In this document: positions 34,013 to 42,913 of the stretch, in pieces
Layout of the letters: every line of letters begins with the position of its first letter
How positions within the stretch are numbered: the stretch's first letter is position 1
Notes under the pieces: generated by a model
Databases searched by the model: none
What the model was told of the DNA's origin: nothing
The model's input: only the letters and a program-made list of their open reading frames with translations
Made by a program: the position numbers and the translations under genes
Origin: Planctomycetaceae bacterium
Lineage (GTDB): Bacteria > Planctomycetota > Planctomycetia > Pirellulales > Lacipirellulaceae
DNA: 64,000 bases
Direction: 5' to 3'
NCBI GenBank assembly: GCA_002702655.1
Contig: PABB01000018.1
Coordinates: 62,001-126,000, forward strand

Positions 34013-36718
34013 ATGGCGAAGAAGAAAGCATCCTCCGGCGCTGGCAACGGGCAGGCCCTGGTGATCGTCGAATCGCCCGCCAAGGCCCGCACCATTGGCA
34101 AATATTTGGGGCCGGGGTTCCGCGTCGAGGCCAGCATCGGTCATGTTCGCGATCTGCCGCACGGCGCCAAGGAAGTCCCCGCCAAGTACAAGGGGCTGCC
34201 CTGGGCCAATCTGGGAGTGAACGTCGACGAGGGCTTCGAGCCCATCTACATCGTCTCGCCGGGCAAGACCAAGCAGATCAAGCTGCTGAAGGACGAGCTG
34301 AAGAAGTCCGACACGCTTTACCTGGCGACGGACGAAGACCGCGAAGGCGAAGCGATCAGTTGGCACCTGCTGGAGGTGCTCAAGCCGAAGGTGCCGGTCC
34401 GGCGGCTGGTGTTCCATGAGATCACCAAGGACGCGATCCAGGCCGCATTGAACGGGCCGCGGGAGATCGACGAGGGACTGGTCCGCGCCCAGGAGACCCG
34501 CCGCATCGTCGACCGGCTGTACGGGTATGAAGTCTCGCCGCTGCTGTGGCGCAAGGTGCGTCCGAAGCTGTCCGCCGGCCGGGTGCAGAGCGTCGCCGTG
34601 CGGCTGATCGTGCAGCGCGAGCGCGAGCGGATGGCCTTTGTGTCCGCCGCCTGGTGGGATCTGTTGGGCACCTTCGCCAAGGACGACAAGCAGCAGCTAG
34701 AAGCCACGCTGGTCACTGTCGACGGGAAGAGAATTCCCGCGGGCAAGGATTTCGACTCCTCCACCGGCAAGCTGGCCAGTCCGGACATGGCGCTGCTGGA
34801 CGGCCCGGCGGCCGAAGCGCTGGCCGAGAAGATCAAGTCGGGCACGTTCCGCGTCGCGTCGGTCGAGGAAAAGCCGTACACCAGCAAACCGTACGCGCCG
34901 TTCACGACCAGCACGCTGCAGCAGGAAGCGAACCGCAAGCTGGGCTTCACCGCCCGGCGAGCGATGCAGGTCGCGCAAAGCCTGTACGAAAACGGCCACA
35001 TCACGTACATGCGTACTGACAGCACCAACCTGGCGTCGGTCGCGGTCGAGGACGCCCGCGGGCTGGTCGAGAACAGCTACGGCAAGGACTACCTGCCCGA
35101 TCAGCCGCGCAGCTACAAGTCGAAAGTCAAGAACGCCCAAGAGGCTCACGAAGCGATCCGCCCCGCCGGCCACCCGTTCGAGAAGCCCGACGCGATGCGC
35201 TCAGCGCTGAACGCCGACGAGTTCAAGTTGTTCGAGCTGATTTGGAAACGCACCATCGCCAGCCAAATGGCCGACGCCCGCGGCCGGCGGATTGCCATCG
35301 TCATCGAGGGCGAGGGCTGCACGTTCCAGGTGAGCGGCAAGACGATCGACTTCCCCGGGTACCTGCGAGCCTACGTGGAAGGGTCCGACGACCCGGATGC
35401 GGAATTGGCCGACCAGGAGAAGATCCTGCCCAGCGTGGCCCAGGGCGACACGCTCACGTGCGTCAACTTGGACGCGAAAGAGCACCAGACCCAGCCGCCG
35501 GCGCGATTCAGCGAAGCGGCGCTGACCAAAGCGCTGGAAGAACGCGGCATCGGTCGCCCCAGTACGTACGCGTCGATTATCGACACGATCCAGGCCCGCA
35601 ACTACGTGTTCAAAAAGGGCAACGCGCTGGTGCCCACGTGGGTGGCGTTTTCGGTCGTGCAGTTGCTGGAGGAGCACCTCGCTCGGCTGGTGGATTACGA
35701 GTTCACCGCCAAGATGGAGGACGACCTCGACGAGATCAGCCGCGGCGAGCGCGAGCAGGTCGCCTACCTGGAGCAGTTCTACCACGGCAACGGTTCGCCC
35801 GGGCTGAAGAAGCAACTGGAGAACAAGCTCGACGAAATCGACCCGGCCCGCATCGGTCGGATTTCGATCGGCACGCCCGAAGGGGGCGCCGAGGTGTTCG
35901 TGCGCGTGGGTCGCTACTCGCCGTTTGTCGAGCAGGGCGATCGCACCGCGTCGCTGCCCGAGGACCTGCCCCCCGACGAAGTCACCTTGGAGAAGGCGCT
36001 CGAGCTGTTGGAGCAAGCCGAAATCGCCGAAGAGCCGCTGGGCATGTGCCCCGAGACCAACAAGCCGGTCTACCTGAAAATCGGCCGCTTCGGTCCGTAT
36101 ATCCAGCGGGGCACGCCGGAGGACGAGGAGAAGCCCAAGAATGCGTCGCTGCTCAAGGGCATGGCGCCCGAGGACGTCGATTTCGAAACGGCGCTGAAGC
36201 TGCTTTCGCTGCCGCGCACATTGGGCGACCACCCGGAAATGGGCAAGCCGATTCAGGCGCTCAACGGCCGGTTCGGTCCGTACGTCAAGTGCGGCGACGA
36301 GACCCGCTCGCTGCCGGCGGACGTGTCGCCGTTGGATGTGACGTTTGACCAGGCGGTGCATTTGCTCGCGCAGCCGAAAACGCGCGGTCGCGGGGCGTCG
36401 AAGAAAGAGCCGATCAAAACGTTCGACAAGCCCTCGCCGGCCACTGAGAAGCCGGTGCAGATCCTTGACGGCCGTTACGGTCCCTACATCACCGACGGCG
36501 ACACGAACGTGTCGCTCCGCAAGGGGATGACGCCCGAGGAACTCACGTTCGACGAAGCCGTGCAGATGCTGGCCGAGAAGGCGGCCCAGGGCGGCGGCAA
36601 AAAGAAAGCCGCCAAGAAAAAGACGGCCAAGAAGAAGGCGGCGAAAAAGAAGACCACGACCAAGAAGAAGACCGCGACGAAAAAGGCCGCCAAGAAATCG
36701 GCGAAGAAGTCGTCGTAG
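34013..36718 (+). CDS. topA: DNA topoisomerase I
   Basis: A 901-residue type IA topoisomerase that relaxes negative supercoils. The TOPRIM domain starts at L-V-I-V-E-S-P-A-K-A and includes T-D-E-D-R-E-G-E-A; the active-site Tyr332 lies in I-T-Y-M-R-T-D-S. R-P-S-T-Y-A-S-I-I near residue 515 is also typical. Instead of Cys4 zinc fingers the C-terminus carries repeated G-R-F/Y-G-P-Y units (about 620-830), and ends in a Lys/Ala-rich histone H1-like tail of about 45 residues. The ATG at 34013 is preceded by a GGCGGAAC stretch. The gene is intact. Confidence 0.96.
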   Translation: MAKKKASSGAGNGQALVIVESPAKARTIGKYLGPGFRVEASIGHVRDLPHGAKEVPAKYKGLPWANLGVNVDEGFEPIYIVSPGKTKQIKLLKDELKKSDTLYLATDEDREGEAISWHLLEVLKPKVPVRRLVFHEITKDAIQAALNGPREIDEGLVRAQETRRIVDRLYGYEVSPLLWRKVRPKLSAGRVQSVAVRLIVQRERERMAFVSAAWWDLLGTFAKDDKQQLEATLVTVDGKRIPAGKDFDSSTGKLASPDMALLDGPAAEALAEKIKSGTFRVASVEEKPYTSKPYAPFTTSTLQQEANRKLGFTARRAMQVAQSLYENGHITYMRTDSTNLASVAVEDARGLVENSYGKDYLPDQPRSYKSKVKNAQEAHEAIRPAGHPFEKPDAMRSALNADEFKLFELIWKRTIASQMADARGRRIAIVIEGEGCTFQVSGKTIDFPGYLRAYVEGSDDPDAELADQEKILPSVAQGDTLTCVNLDAKEHQTQPPARFSEAALTKALEERGIGRPSTYASIIDTIQARNYVFKKGNALVPTWVAFSVVQLLEEHLARLVDYEFTAKMEDDLDEISRGEREQVAYLEQFYHGNGSPGLKKQLENKLDEIDPARIGRISIGTPEGGAEVFVRVGRYSPFVEQGDRTASLPEDLPPDEVTLEKALELLEQAEIAEEPLGMCPETNKPVYLKIGRFGPYIQRGTPEDEEKPKNASLLKGMAPEDVDFETALKLLSLPRTLGDHPEMGKPIQALNGRFGPYVKCGDETRSLPADVSPLDVTFDQAVHLLAQPKTRGRGASKKEPIKTFDKPSPATEKPVQILDGRYGPYITDGDTNVSLRKGMTPEELTFDEAVQMLAEKAAQGGGKKKAAKKKTAKKKAAKKKTTTKKKTATKKAAKKSAKKSS

Positions 36719-36730
36719 CAACCTTTCGCT

Positions 36731-36899
36731 CGCCTCCCCTTGACGGGGAGGGGCCGGGGGAGGGGGGTTGCCCCGGCGCGGAGGTCTCCTCAGTCGGCGA
36801 TGCGTGTTGCATTTGCGGTTCGACCCGTCTACAAGGTTGACGCTCGTTCGCTTCGCCGTCCGCCCTCCCCTAACCCGTCCCCGCCAGGGGGAGGGGGAC
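36731..36899. repeat. Facing pair of CCCCTCCCC / GGGGAGGGG repeats
   Basis: Left unit 36731-36767 (CGCCTCCCCTTGACGGGGAG followed by a GGGGGAGGGG tail) and right unit 36861-36899 (CCCTCCCCTAACCCGTCCCC with GGGGGAGGGGG). They face each other across 93 bp between topA and acpS. Confidence 0.88.
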
Positions 36900-36922
36900 A
36901 ATGACCGGGAGACTTGTAGCGG

Positions 36923-37330
36923 CTACTCGCCGTCGCTTGCCGCGAGGCCTTCGGCAATCGCGTACGCCACGGCGTGGCTGCGGCAGTGGCTGATCGACAG
37001 GTGCACCTGCGTGATGCCCGCCCGCTCGCCCACGTCGCGGGCGCCGCCGTGCAACACGACCACGGGCCCGCCGCCGGGACGGTGCCGTACTTCCACGTCG
37101 CGCCAGCCGATGCCGCGGACCCAGCCGGTGCCCAGGGCTTTCAGCACGGCTTCTTTGGCCGCCCATCGACCGGCGTAGTGTTGCGTGGCCGCTTTCTTGG
37201 TCGAGCAGTATTCGATCTCGATCTCGGTGAACACGCGGCGGATAAACAGATCGCCGTGCCGTTCGATCATCTGCGCAATCCGCAGACACTCGATGATGTC
37301 CGTGCCGATGCCGAGGATGTTTGCAGACAT
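36923..37330 (-). CDS. acpS: Holo-[acyl-carrier-protein] synthase
   Basis: A 135-residue phosphopantetheinyl transferase that activates ACP using CoA. The magnesium site is in G-I-G-T-D-I (Asp10) and the family core is R-W-A-A-K-E-A-V-L-K-A-L-G-T-G with Glu59. The C-terminal L-S-I-S-H motif is also present. Length is normal for AcpS. It lies downstream of trpS on the same strand, separated by a repeat block. It is the only carrier-protein activator in the window and may serve the ACP at 10.7 kb. Confidence 0.95.
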   Translation of the reverse strand: MSANILGIGTDIIECLRIAQMIERHGDLFIRRVFTEIEIEYCSTKKAATQHYAGRWAAKEAVLKALGTGWVRGIGWRDVEVRHRPGGGPVVVLHGGARDVGERAGITQVHLSISHCRSHAVAYAIAEGLAASDGE

Positions 37331-37335
37331 GATTT

Positions 37336-37438
37336 CGTAGGTCAGGCTTGCTAGCCCGCCAGTTCCGTAGGTCAGGCTTTCTAGCCTGACAAAGCGTTGA
37401 GGTGCGTTCCAAGTCAGGCTAGAAAGCCTGACCTACGG
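37336..37438. repeat. GTAGGTCAGGCTTTCTAGCCTGAC repeat block, copy 1
   Basis: Three units: CGTAGGTCAGGCTTGCTAGC, CGTAGGTCAGGCTTTCTAGC and the inverted GCTAGAAAGCCTGACCTACG. It fills the gap between trpS and acpS and ends immediately before the trpS stop codon. Related blocks are at 39566 and 40954. Confidence 0.92.
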
Positions 37439-38410
37439 TTAGTAGCCTTTCAGACCGCAGGCCTCTTGGGCGCGGTGCAGCGTGGCGGCGGCTTTCGCGC
37501 GGGCGCGCTGGGCGCCATCCGCCAAAATGTCGCGGACATCGTCCGGCCGAGCGGCCAGTTCCGCGCGGCGGGCCCGCACGTCGCCCCAGTACGCTTCGGC
37601 CGCATTGGCCAGCGCCTTCTTCACGTCGCCGTAGCCGAATCCGCCGCGGCGATACATGGCGGCCATCTCGTCGATCTCCGCCTGACCGGCGACCAGCTTG
37701 AACAGGTCGAACAGCACGTCGCCGTCGGGCTCCTTGGCCTCGTCCATCGGCCGGCTGTCGGTGGTGATCCGCATGATCTGCTTGCGCTGTTTCTTCTCTT
37801 CGTCGAACACGGCCAACGTGTTGCCATAGCTCTTGGACATCTTCTCGCCGTCGGTCCCGGGGACCTTGGCCGACTGGTCGAGCACCTTGCCCTTGGGCAT
37901 CACAAAGGTGTCGCCGAAGTTGTGGTTGAAGCTGCCGGCGATGTCGCGGCAGACCTCGATGTGCTGCAATTGATCCTCGCCCACCGGCACGATGGTCGCG
38001 TCGTACGCCAGGATGTCGGCCGCCTGCAGCACGGGATAGGTGAATAGCCCCGCGTCGGCCTTGAGCCCCTTGGCCAGCTTGTCCTTGTAGCTGACGCACC
38101 GCTCCAGCAGCCCCATCGGCGTGCCGGTCATCAGCAGCCAGCACAACTCGCTCACCTCGGGCACGTCCGACTGCACGAACAGCACGGCCTTCTCGGGATT
38201 CAGCCCCAAGGCCAACAGGTCCAGCGCCCCGTCGAGCGTGTACTGGGCGAGCAGCGCCTTGTCGCGCACGGTGGTCAGCGCGTGAAGGTTGGCGATGAAG
38301 TAATACGCTTCATCCGCCACATCCTGCAGTTCGATGTACTGCCGAATGGCGCCGAAGTAGTTGCCCCAATGGAAGGGGCCGGTCGGTTGAATGCCGGAGA
38401 GAACGCGCAT
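37439..38410 (-). CDS. trpS: Tryptophanyl-tRNA synthetase
   Basis: A 323-residue class I synthetase charging tRNA-Trp. The N-terminal [14 protein letters not shown] is the HIGH-type motif, and G-E-K-M-S-K-S is the KMSKS loop near residue 190. G-E-D-Q-L-Q-H-I-E near residue 145 is conserved in the family. The ATG at 38408-38410 sits directly at the first motif. Its stop codon adjoins the inverted repeat block that separates it from acpS. Confidence 0.96.
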   Translation of the reverse strand: MRVLSGIQPTGPFHWGNYFGAIRQYIELQDVADEAYYFIANLHALTTVRDKALLAQYTLDGALDLLALGLNPEKAVLFVQSDVPEVSELCWLLMTGTPMGLLERCVSYKDKLAKGLKADAGLFTYPVLQAADILAYDATIVPVGEDQLQHIEVCRDIAGSFNHNFGDTFVMPKGKVLDQSAKVPGTDGEKMSKSYGNTLAVFDEEKKQRKQIMRITTDSRPMDEAKEPDGDVLFDLFKLVAGQAEIDEMAAMYRRGGFGYGDVKKALANAAEAYWGDVRARRAELAARPDDVRDILADGAQRARAKAAATLHRAQEACGLKGY

Positions 38411-38451
38411 GGGGTGGTCAGTTGTCCGTAGTCAGTTGTCCGTTGCAGAAA

Positions 38452-38471
38452 GCCGCGACCGGTGGTCGCGG
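38452..38471. repeat. CCGCGACCGGTGGTCGCGG palindrome, single copy
   Basis: AGCCGCGACCGGTGGTCGCG, the same family as the pairs at 44037, 44586 and 58308. Confidence 0.85.
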
Positions 38472-38496
38472 GGCGGAGCGTTTGAGTTGGCCGAAG

Positions 38497-39435
38497 CTAG
38501 TCGCGGGGCGAAATCTGCAGCGTCCCGACGACGTCCGCAACGCACGTTGCGTCAACATCCGCCAACGCTTTCGGAAGCGCATCCAGCACCGTCGCCGCAG
38601 CTGTCGGATTGTAGAAATTGACAGTCCCCAGTTGAACGGCCGAGGCCCCCGCGACAAGGAACTCCATCACGTCGTCGATCGTGGCAATGCCGCCGATGCC
38701 GACCAGCGGGGTCTTCACGGCCTGGGCGACCTGGTAGACGCACCGCAGGGCGATCGGCTTGATCGCCGGGCCGCTCAGGCCGCCGATCACGTTGCCCAGC
38801 ATCGGCCGGCGGCGGCGCCAGTCGATGGCCATGCCTTGCACGGTGTTGATCAGCGAGATCGCGTCGGCCCCGCCCGCCTCGGCGCCCTTGGCCACCTCGG
38901 CGATGCTGGTCACGTTGGGCGTGAGCTTGGCCAGGATGGGCGCGGGGGTCGCGGAGCGGCACGCTTTCACCAGCGACTCGCAACTGCTGGCGTTCGTGCC
39001 GAAGTCGATGCCGCCGCTGACGTTGGGGCAGGAGATGTTCAGTTCGATTGCAGCGACGCCCGGCTGCTCGCCCAGCATGGCGGCCATCTCCACGAACTCC
39101 GCTTCGTCGCGGCCGGCGATGCTGACGATGATCGGGCAGCCGACGGTCGCCAGGTACGGCAGGTGGTTGGCCGCAAAGGCGTCGACCCCGTCGTTATCGA
39201 GCCCGATGCTGTTGAGCATGCCCGCGGGCGTTTCGATGGTCCGCCACGGCGCGTTCCCCTGACGCGGCTGCCGGGTGACGGTCTTGGGCAGGATGCCGCC
39301 CAGCCGCGCCAGGTCGACAAACGGCGCCATTTCGCGGGCGTAGCCGAACGTGCCCGAGGCGACGAGCACCGGGTTGGGCAGCCGCAAGCGGCCTAGTGGG
39401 ACGGACAAATCGATGTCGGTAGCGGCAGCGGTCAC
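38497..39435 (-). CDS. pyrD: Dihydroorotate dehydrogenase, class 1B-like
   Basis: A 312-residue flavoprotein oxidising dihydroorotate to orotate in pyrimidine synthesis. Recognisable elements are V-L-V-A-S-G-T-F-G near the start, the active-site loop N-I-S-C-P-N-V with a Cys base, typical of class 1, and the FMN phosphate loop G-I-G-G-I-A-T with Q-L-G-T near the end. The GTG at 39435 (V-T-A-A-A-T-D-I) gives the family length; upstream in-frame sequence is repeat and low-complexity DNA. A class 1B enzyme usually needs a PyrK electron-transfer subunit, which is not in the window. Confidence 0.92.
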   Translation of the reverse strand: MTAAATDIDLSVPLGRLRLPNPVLVASGTFGYAREMAPFVDLARLGGILPKTVTRQPRQGNAPWRTIETPAGMLNSIGLDNDGVDAFAANHLPYLATVGCPIIVSIAGRDEAEFVEMAAMLGEQPGVAAIELNISCPNVSGGIDFGTNASSCESLVKACRSATPAPILAKLTPNVTSIAEVAKGAEAGGADAISLINTVQGMAIDWRRRRPMLGNVIGGLSGPAIKPIALRCVYQVAQAVKTPLVGIGGIATIDDVMEFLVAGASAVQLGTVNFYNPTAAATVLDALPKALADVDATCVADVVGTLQISPRD

Positions 39436-39565
39436 AGGCGCGCACGGGGCGGAGGGTGGGCGACGGGCGGACGAAGGAGCGACCGCCGACGTTCCGACCG
39501 GCCGCGCGCCCTGGGGCGCAAGACCGCCAATGTAGCGCGCATGCGCGGGCGCCTGCAATGCTGCC

Positions 39566-39647
39566 GCGTAGGTCAGGCTTTCCAGCCGGACATCGGCAGG
39601 TTCGCCGCGCCGCGGGCGCACGTCGGGCTAGAAAGCCCGACCTACGC
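39566..39647. repeat. GTAGGTCAGGCTTTCCAGCC repeat, copy 2
   Basis: Arms CGTAGGTCAGGCTTTCCAGC and GGGCTAGAAAGCCCGACCTACG around a GC-rich loop between pyrD and the small lipoprotein gene. Confidence 0.9.
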
Positions 39648-39672
39648 TTCGCGGCCGCTGACTTCTGCCGGC

Positions 39673-39897
39673 TTAGATGATGCCGCCGTGGACGCTATGG
39701 GGCGTCAGGTGCGTCGGCTGATCCAGGAACCAGATCCGCTCCCACTCGTCGAGCAGGGCGCGCAGGTTCTCGGACTGGTAGAAGAGCTGTTCGCCGCGCT
39801 TGGCGGGATCGCCGGAGTAGATGGGTAGGAAACACCCGGTGTTACCGGCCAGGCAACAAGCGGCGACAATCGCCAAGAGCCATTTCTTGATTTGCAT
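39673..39897 (-). CDS. Small planctomycete-type lipoprotein
   Basis: A 74-residue protein with a signal peptide ending in a lipobox-like A-G-N-T-G-C (Cys22). The mature part is acidic and contains Q-L-F-Y-Q-S-E-N-L-R and E-R-I-W-F-L-D-Q-P-T-H-L-T-P, ending in V-H-G-G-I-I. I recall similar small proteins in other planctomycetes, without a known function. A perfect ribosome binding site AAGGAGGAG precedes the ATG. It stands alone between pyrD and the HU gene. Confidence 0.75.
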   Translation of the reverse strand: MQIKKWLLAIVAACCLAGNTGCFLPIYSGDPAKRGEQLFYQSENLRALLDEWERIWFLDQPTHLTPHSVHGGII

Positions 39898-40138
39898 TGC
39901 TCCTCCTTGAGCTGCGAAGCGACGCTATGCCCAGCGTGCGTCAGGGTTTACGTCGTGAATGGCTGAGATTTGTCCAAGGCATGCAGCCGCCAGGCGCCGG
40001 TTGTTGCCAACCAGGCAGGCAGCCGCGAAGGGTTTCGCTGACTCAGCGATTTGAGACGAGGGACTCGACGCCGTTGCGCGGCGGCGAATCGTAACGCGGG
40101 CAAGGACTTGCGCCCAGAGCGACCGGTCTTGCAGGCGG

Positions 40139-40579
40139 TTAGCCGCGATTGCCGGTTTCGTGTCCGTAACTCGTTGCCGAGCCGAAACTTGGGTTCGAGT
40201 TGGGGGCCGGCGGGGCGTGATTGTCCGCCGGCGCGTCGACCGCCGGTTGCTGGGCGGACTCCTGCTCGTGGGCTCGTTGGGCGGCCTCGTTGGCCAACCG
40301 TTCCAGCTCGCGAACTCGCTCTTCCATCTCTTTGCCGGGCTTGAACGTCACCACAAACTTTTCTGGCACAAAGACTTTCTCGCCCGTGCGGGGGTTCCGC
40401 GCTTTGCGAGCTGCTCGTCGCTTGACCTCAAAGACGCCGAAGTTCCGCAACTCAATCCGCTTGTCCTCGACCAGCGTATCGACGATGGCGTCGAACGTCT
40501 TCTGGACGATTTCTTTGGTCTTGAGTTGGGTGAGCCCAATCTCCTCGGAGATGGTCTTCACGATCTCTTTTTTGGTCAC
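40139..40579 (-). CDS. HU-family DNA-binding protein with C-terminal extension
   Basis: A 146-residue histone-like protein. The HU/IHF fold is clear: K-K-E-I-V-K-T-I-S at the start, [11 protein letters not shown], and the arm [12 protein letters not shown] with F-K-P-G-K. The HU part ends near residue 90 and is followed by about 50 extra residues, first helical and charged, then rich in Ala, Pro, Asn and Gln. A GTG at 40579 with ribosome binding site AAGGGG was chosen; the upstream ATG at 40690 would add unlike sequence. It compacts DNA or bends it; the tail role is unknown. Confidence 0.9.
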   Translation of the reverse strand: MTKKEIVKTISEEIGLTQLKTKEIVQKTFDAIVDTLVEDKRIELRNFGVFEVKRRAARKARNPRTGEKVFVPEKFVVTFKPGKEMEERVRELERLANEAAQRAHEQESAQQPAVDAPADNHAPPAPNSNPSFGSATSYGHETGNRG

Positions 40580-41096
40580 GACGAGTCCCCTTGTGAGAAG
40601 TCCGCGGCGCGTCGTTTTATCGCCGGTCGGGCCCTGGTCGGATGGCGGCCGTCTCGCTCCAAGTGTAATTGTGATAACGACTAGAGTCAAGAAAGCCGGT
40701 CCGCCGAGACCAGTCTCCTGGGAGTCGACAGCCCCCGCCGGAGGGGGCCCGAAGGCCGTCCGGCGGCTGCGTTGCCGCTCGTCTCAAATCGCCGAATTGA
40801 CAAAGATCGCACCGCCGCGACTCGCTCCCGCTGGTGGCGGCGCAAATCGAGCGGAGGGCCGCGCGTGGCGTCCCTGCCTAAAGAGATCGACCGGCACAGG
40901 CCGCAAATTTAGCCCAAACCGACTTTTTTGACGCCCCGCTGGCGCCAGCAGGAAGTAGGTCAGGCTTTCCAGCCTGACAGCGAGGCGGTGTAGCGGCCCG
41001 TCAAATCAGACGGCGAGAGAATCGCTACGCGCCGAAGTTTCGCTGTCACAACGACTTGCAGCACGGCGTCAGACTGCAATGCCTGACCTACGGCAT
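40580..41096. other. Intergenic region with a repeat block
   Basis: 517 bp between the HU gene and the YkgJ-type gene. The HU promoter should be at its left side. A repeat block lies at 40954-41094; the rest holds no gene. Confidence 0.6.
40954..41094. repeat. GTAGGTCAGGCTTTCCAGCCTGAC repeat, copy 3
   Basis: Left arm GTAGGTCAGGCTTTCCAGCC with its own hairpin and a distant inverted arm GCAATGCCTGACCTACGGC at 41075-41093, ending at the stop of the YkgJ-type gene. Confidence 0.85.
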
Positions 41097-41534
41097 TTAG
41101 ACGTGGATCACCGCCGCTTGTTGCTGGATCGTCTCCAGCGAGTAGAGCTTCCCGTGGCCGCTGCCCGGGCAGACCTCGCAGCACTCTTGCCACGCCTCGG
41201 GGGACTTCAGGTTCGAGTCCCAGAACGGCCACGTGCGGCACTGGCGGGGACGCTGCTCGTAGACCGTGCACTTGCGGGTGTCCGCGTCCAGCAGCACGCA
41301 GTCGTAGCTGCCGGGCAGCTCGCGCAGCGTGCGGCGGATGCCGACCTGTTTGACGTAGGTCCGTTCGAATTCGTCGACGTCCAGCTCCAGCCGCGCGGCC
41401 ATGGCGTCGATTTCCTGCTGATTGACCCAGATGTACCCCGGCGCCCCGGTGCAGCAGTCGCCGCAGCCGGTGCACTTGAAGCGGAGCCCGTCGGCGTACC
41501 AGGGGGCGTCGTTAGCGGGCGGGTCAACAGGCAT
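41097..41534 (-). CDS. YkgJ-type cysteine-cluster protein
   Basis: A 145-residue protein with the cysteine pattern of the YkgJ / CxxCxxCC family, probably a zinc or iron-sulfur binding protein. Cys21, 24, 27 and 28 are in C-T-G-C-G-D-C-C, then C-T-V-Y-E-Q-R-P-R-Q-C-R-T-W-P-F-W and a C-terminal E-C-C-E-V-C-P. The ATG at 41532-41534 was chosen because the upstream frame is repeat DNA. The function of the family is not settled. It precedes the repeat block at 40954. Confidence 0.88.
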   Translation of the reverse strand: MPVDPPANDAPWYADGLRFKCTGCGDCCTGAPGYIWVNQQEIDAMAARLELDVDEFERTYVKQVGIRRTLRELPGSYDCVLLDADTRKCTVYEQRPRQCRTWPFWDSNLKSPEAWQECCEVCPGSGHGKLYSLETIQQQAAVIHV

Positions 41535-41574
41535 GGCAAGAACTTGGAGAGTGGGGAAGCGTGCGTAGTAGTGA

Positions 41575-41668
41575 GGGGTGGCTGGGGACGGAGCGAAGCG
41601 GAGCCCCCAGATATTCAACTTGCGACGGTAAGCGCTGGGGGCTCACGTCGCTCGTCCCCAGCCACCCG
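41575..41668. repeat. Palindromic repeat, GGTGGCTGGGG family, copy 4 of 4
   Basis: Outer arms GGGGTGGCTGGGGACGGAGCG and CGCTCGTCCCCAGCCACCC; inner arms GGAGCCCCCAG and CTGGGGGCTC. It is the most symmetrical of the four copies. Confidence 0.92.
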
Positions 41669-41687
41669 ACGGTCGGACTAGCGATTC

Positions 41688-41711
41688 ACACGGCTCACAG
41701 AGCCGTGGCAC
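41688..41711. repeat. CACGGCTCACAGAGCCGTGG palindrome, single copy
   Basis: Hairpin CACGGCTC-ACA-GAGCCGTG followed by GCAC. The family also occurs at 53889 and 53932. Confidence 0.88.
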
Positions 41712-41724
41712 GCAGAGGCAAGGT

Positions 41725-42891
41725 TTAGATCGTGGCGGCGGAGAGCTGCTCGACGGCGGCAATTGCGGCGTCGATTTGCTCGAGCGTGTTCGCCCAACCA
41801 ATCGACAACCGCACGAGCCCGCCCATGGAGTGCGAGCCCAGGGCCCGGTGCAGCAGGGGAGCGCAATGCAGCCCGGCGCGGGCCTGCACGCCCGCACTCG
41901 CATCGAGCATGGTGGCAAACTCCTGCGGATCGTAACCGGCCACCGCAAAGCTCACAACGCCCAGGCGGCGGTGCTCAGACGGAGCGCCGTAGATTGTCAC
42001 GCCGGGGATGTCGGCCAATCCGCCCATCAACCGCACCGTCAGCGCCGCCTCGTGCTCAGCCATGGCCGCCACGCCGTGCTCTTGCAGGTAACGCACGGCT
42101 GCGGTCACGCCGGCCAGGGCGGGCACGTTGTGGCTGCCGGCCTCGTAGCGCGCGGGGAGCGCCTCGGGCATGATGCGGGCGTCGCTGTCGCCGCCGGTGC
42201 CGCCGAGCTTCCACGGCCGCAAATGCTGTTCAACCCCCGGTCGAATGGCCAGCAGCCCGGTGCCTGCTGGCCCCAGCAGCCCCTTGTGAGCGCTGGCTGC
42301 CAGCAGATCGACGTCCAACTCCGGCAGGGTCAGCGGCACGTGCCCCAGCGATTGCGCGGCGTCGAGCACGACAAACGCGCCCGCGTCGCGGGCGATCGCG
42401 GCCATCTCGCGGACCGGCTGGATGGCCCCGCTGACGTTCGAGCCGTGGTTGATCGCCACGATCCGCGGCGGCTTCACCTGGCACTCGCGGCGGAACTCGT
42501 CCAGGTCCACGTAGCCGTGTGCGTCGCAGCCGACATGCACCACGTCCAGTTCCAGCGGCTCGCGCCAGCCGGCCAGCGGACGCAGGACCGAGTTGTGCTC
42601 GACCACGGTGCTGACCACCCGGTCGCCGCGGCGCAACATACCAACAATGGCCAGGTTGAGCAGGTCGGTTGCGTTGCAGCCAAAGATGATCTGCCGCGGC
42701 TCGGGCACGTCGAGCAGCTGGGCGCACGCCAGCCGCGCTTCGTCGACAACCCGATGCGCCTCGCCCGCTTCTCGGTACGCGCCGCGGCCGGCCGAGGCGC
42801 CAATGTCGCGCTGGTACCGCTCGACGGCTTCGTAAACGGGCTCGGGCTTCGGCCAGGTGGTCGCGGCGTTGTCGAGGTAGATTCTCTGCAT
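41725..42891 (-). CDS. Cysteine desulfurase family (class V aminotransferase)
   Basis: A 388-residue pyridoxal-phosphate enzyme likely to release sulfur from cysteine. It has the N-terminal L-D-N-A-A-T-T-W-P-K-P, the cofactor Lys203 in S-A-H-K-G-L-L-G, Asp177 in V-L-D-A-A-Q, and N-H-G-S-N-V-S-G. The catalytic loop Cys343 sits in A-G-L-H-C-A-P-L-L-H, as in SufS/CsdA-type enzymes. The ATG at 42889-42891 begins at the conserved start. It lies 22 bp downstream of moaA, which suggests that it could supply sulfur to the MoaD carrier, although a general Fe-S role is equally possible. Confidence 0.9.
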   Translation of the reverse strand: MQRIYLDNAATTWPKPEPVYEAVERYQRDIGASAGRGAYREAGEAHRVVDEARLACAQLLDVPEPRQIIFGCNATDLLNLAIVGMLRRGDRVVSTVVEHNSVLRPLAGWREPLELDVVHVGCDAHGYVDLDEFRRECQVKPPRIVAINHGSNVSGAIQPVREMAAIARDAGAFVVLDAAQSLGHVPLTLPELDVDLLAASAHKGLLGPAGTGLLAIRPGVEQHLRPWKLGGTGGDSDARIMPEALPARYEAGSHNVPALAGVTAAVRYLQEHGVAAMAEHEAALTVRLMGGLADIPGVTIYGAPSEHRRLGVVSFAVAGYDPQEFATMLDASAGVQARAGLHCAPLLHRALGSHSMGGLVRLSIGWANTLEQIDAAIAAVEQLSAATI

Positions 42892-42913
42892 GGTCTCGTC
42901 GTGTTTGCGCGGC

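Noticed and set aside
35201-36901. Minus-strand open frame of 566 codons opposite topA
   Set aside because: The C-terminal part is the mirror of Lys/Ala-rich topA coding DNA and has no recognisable motif.
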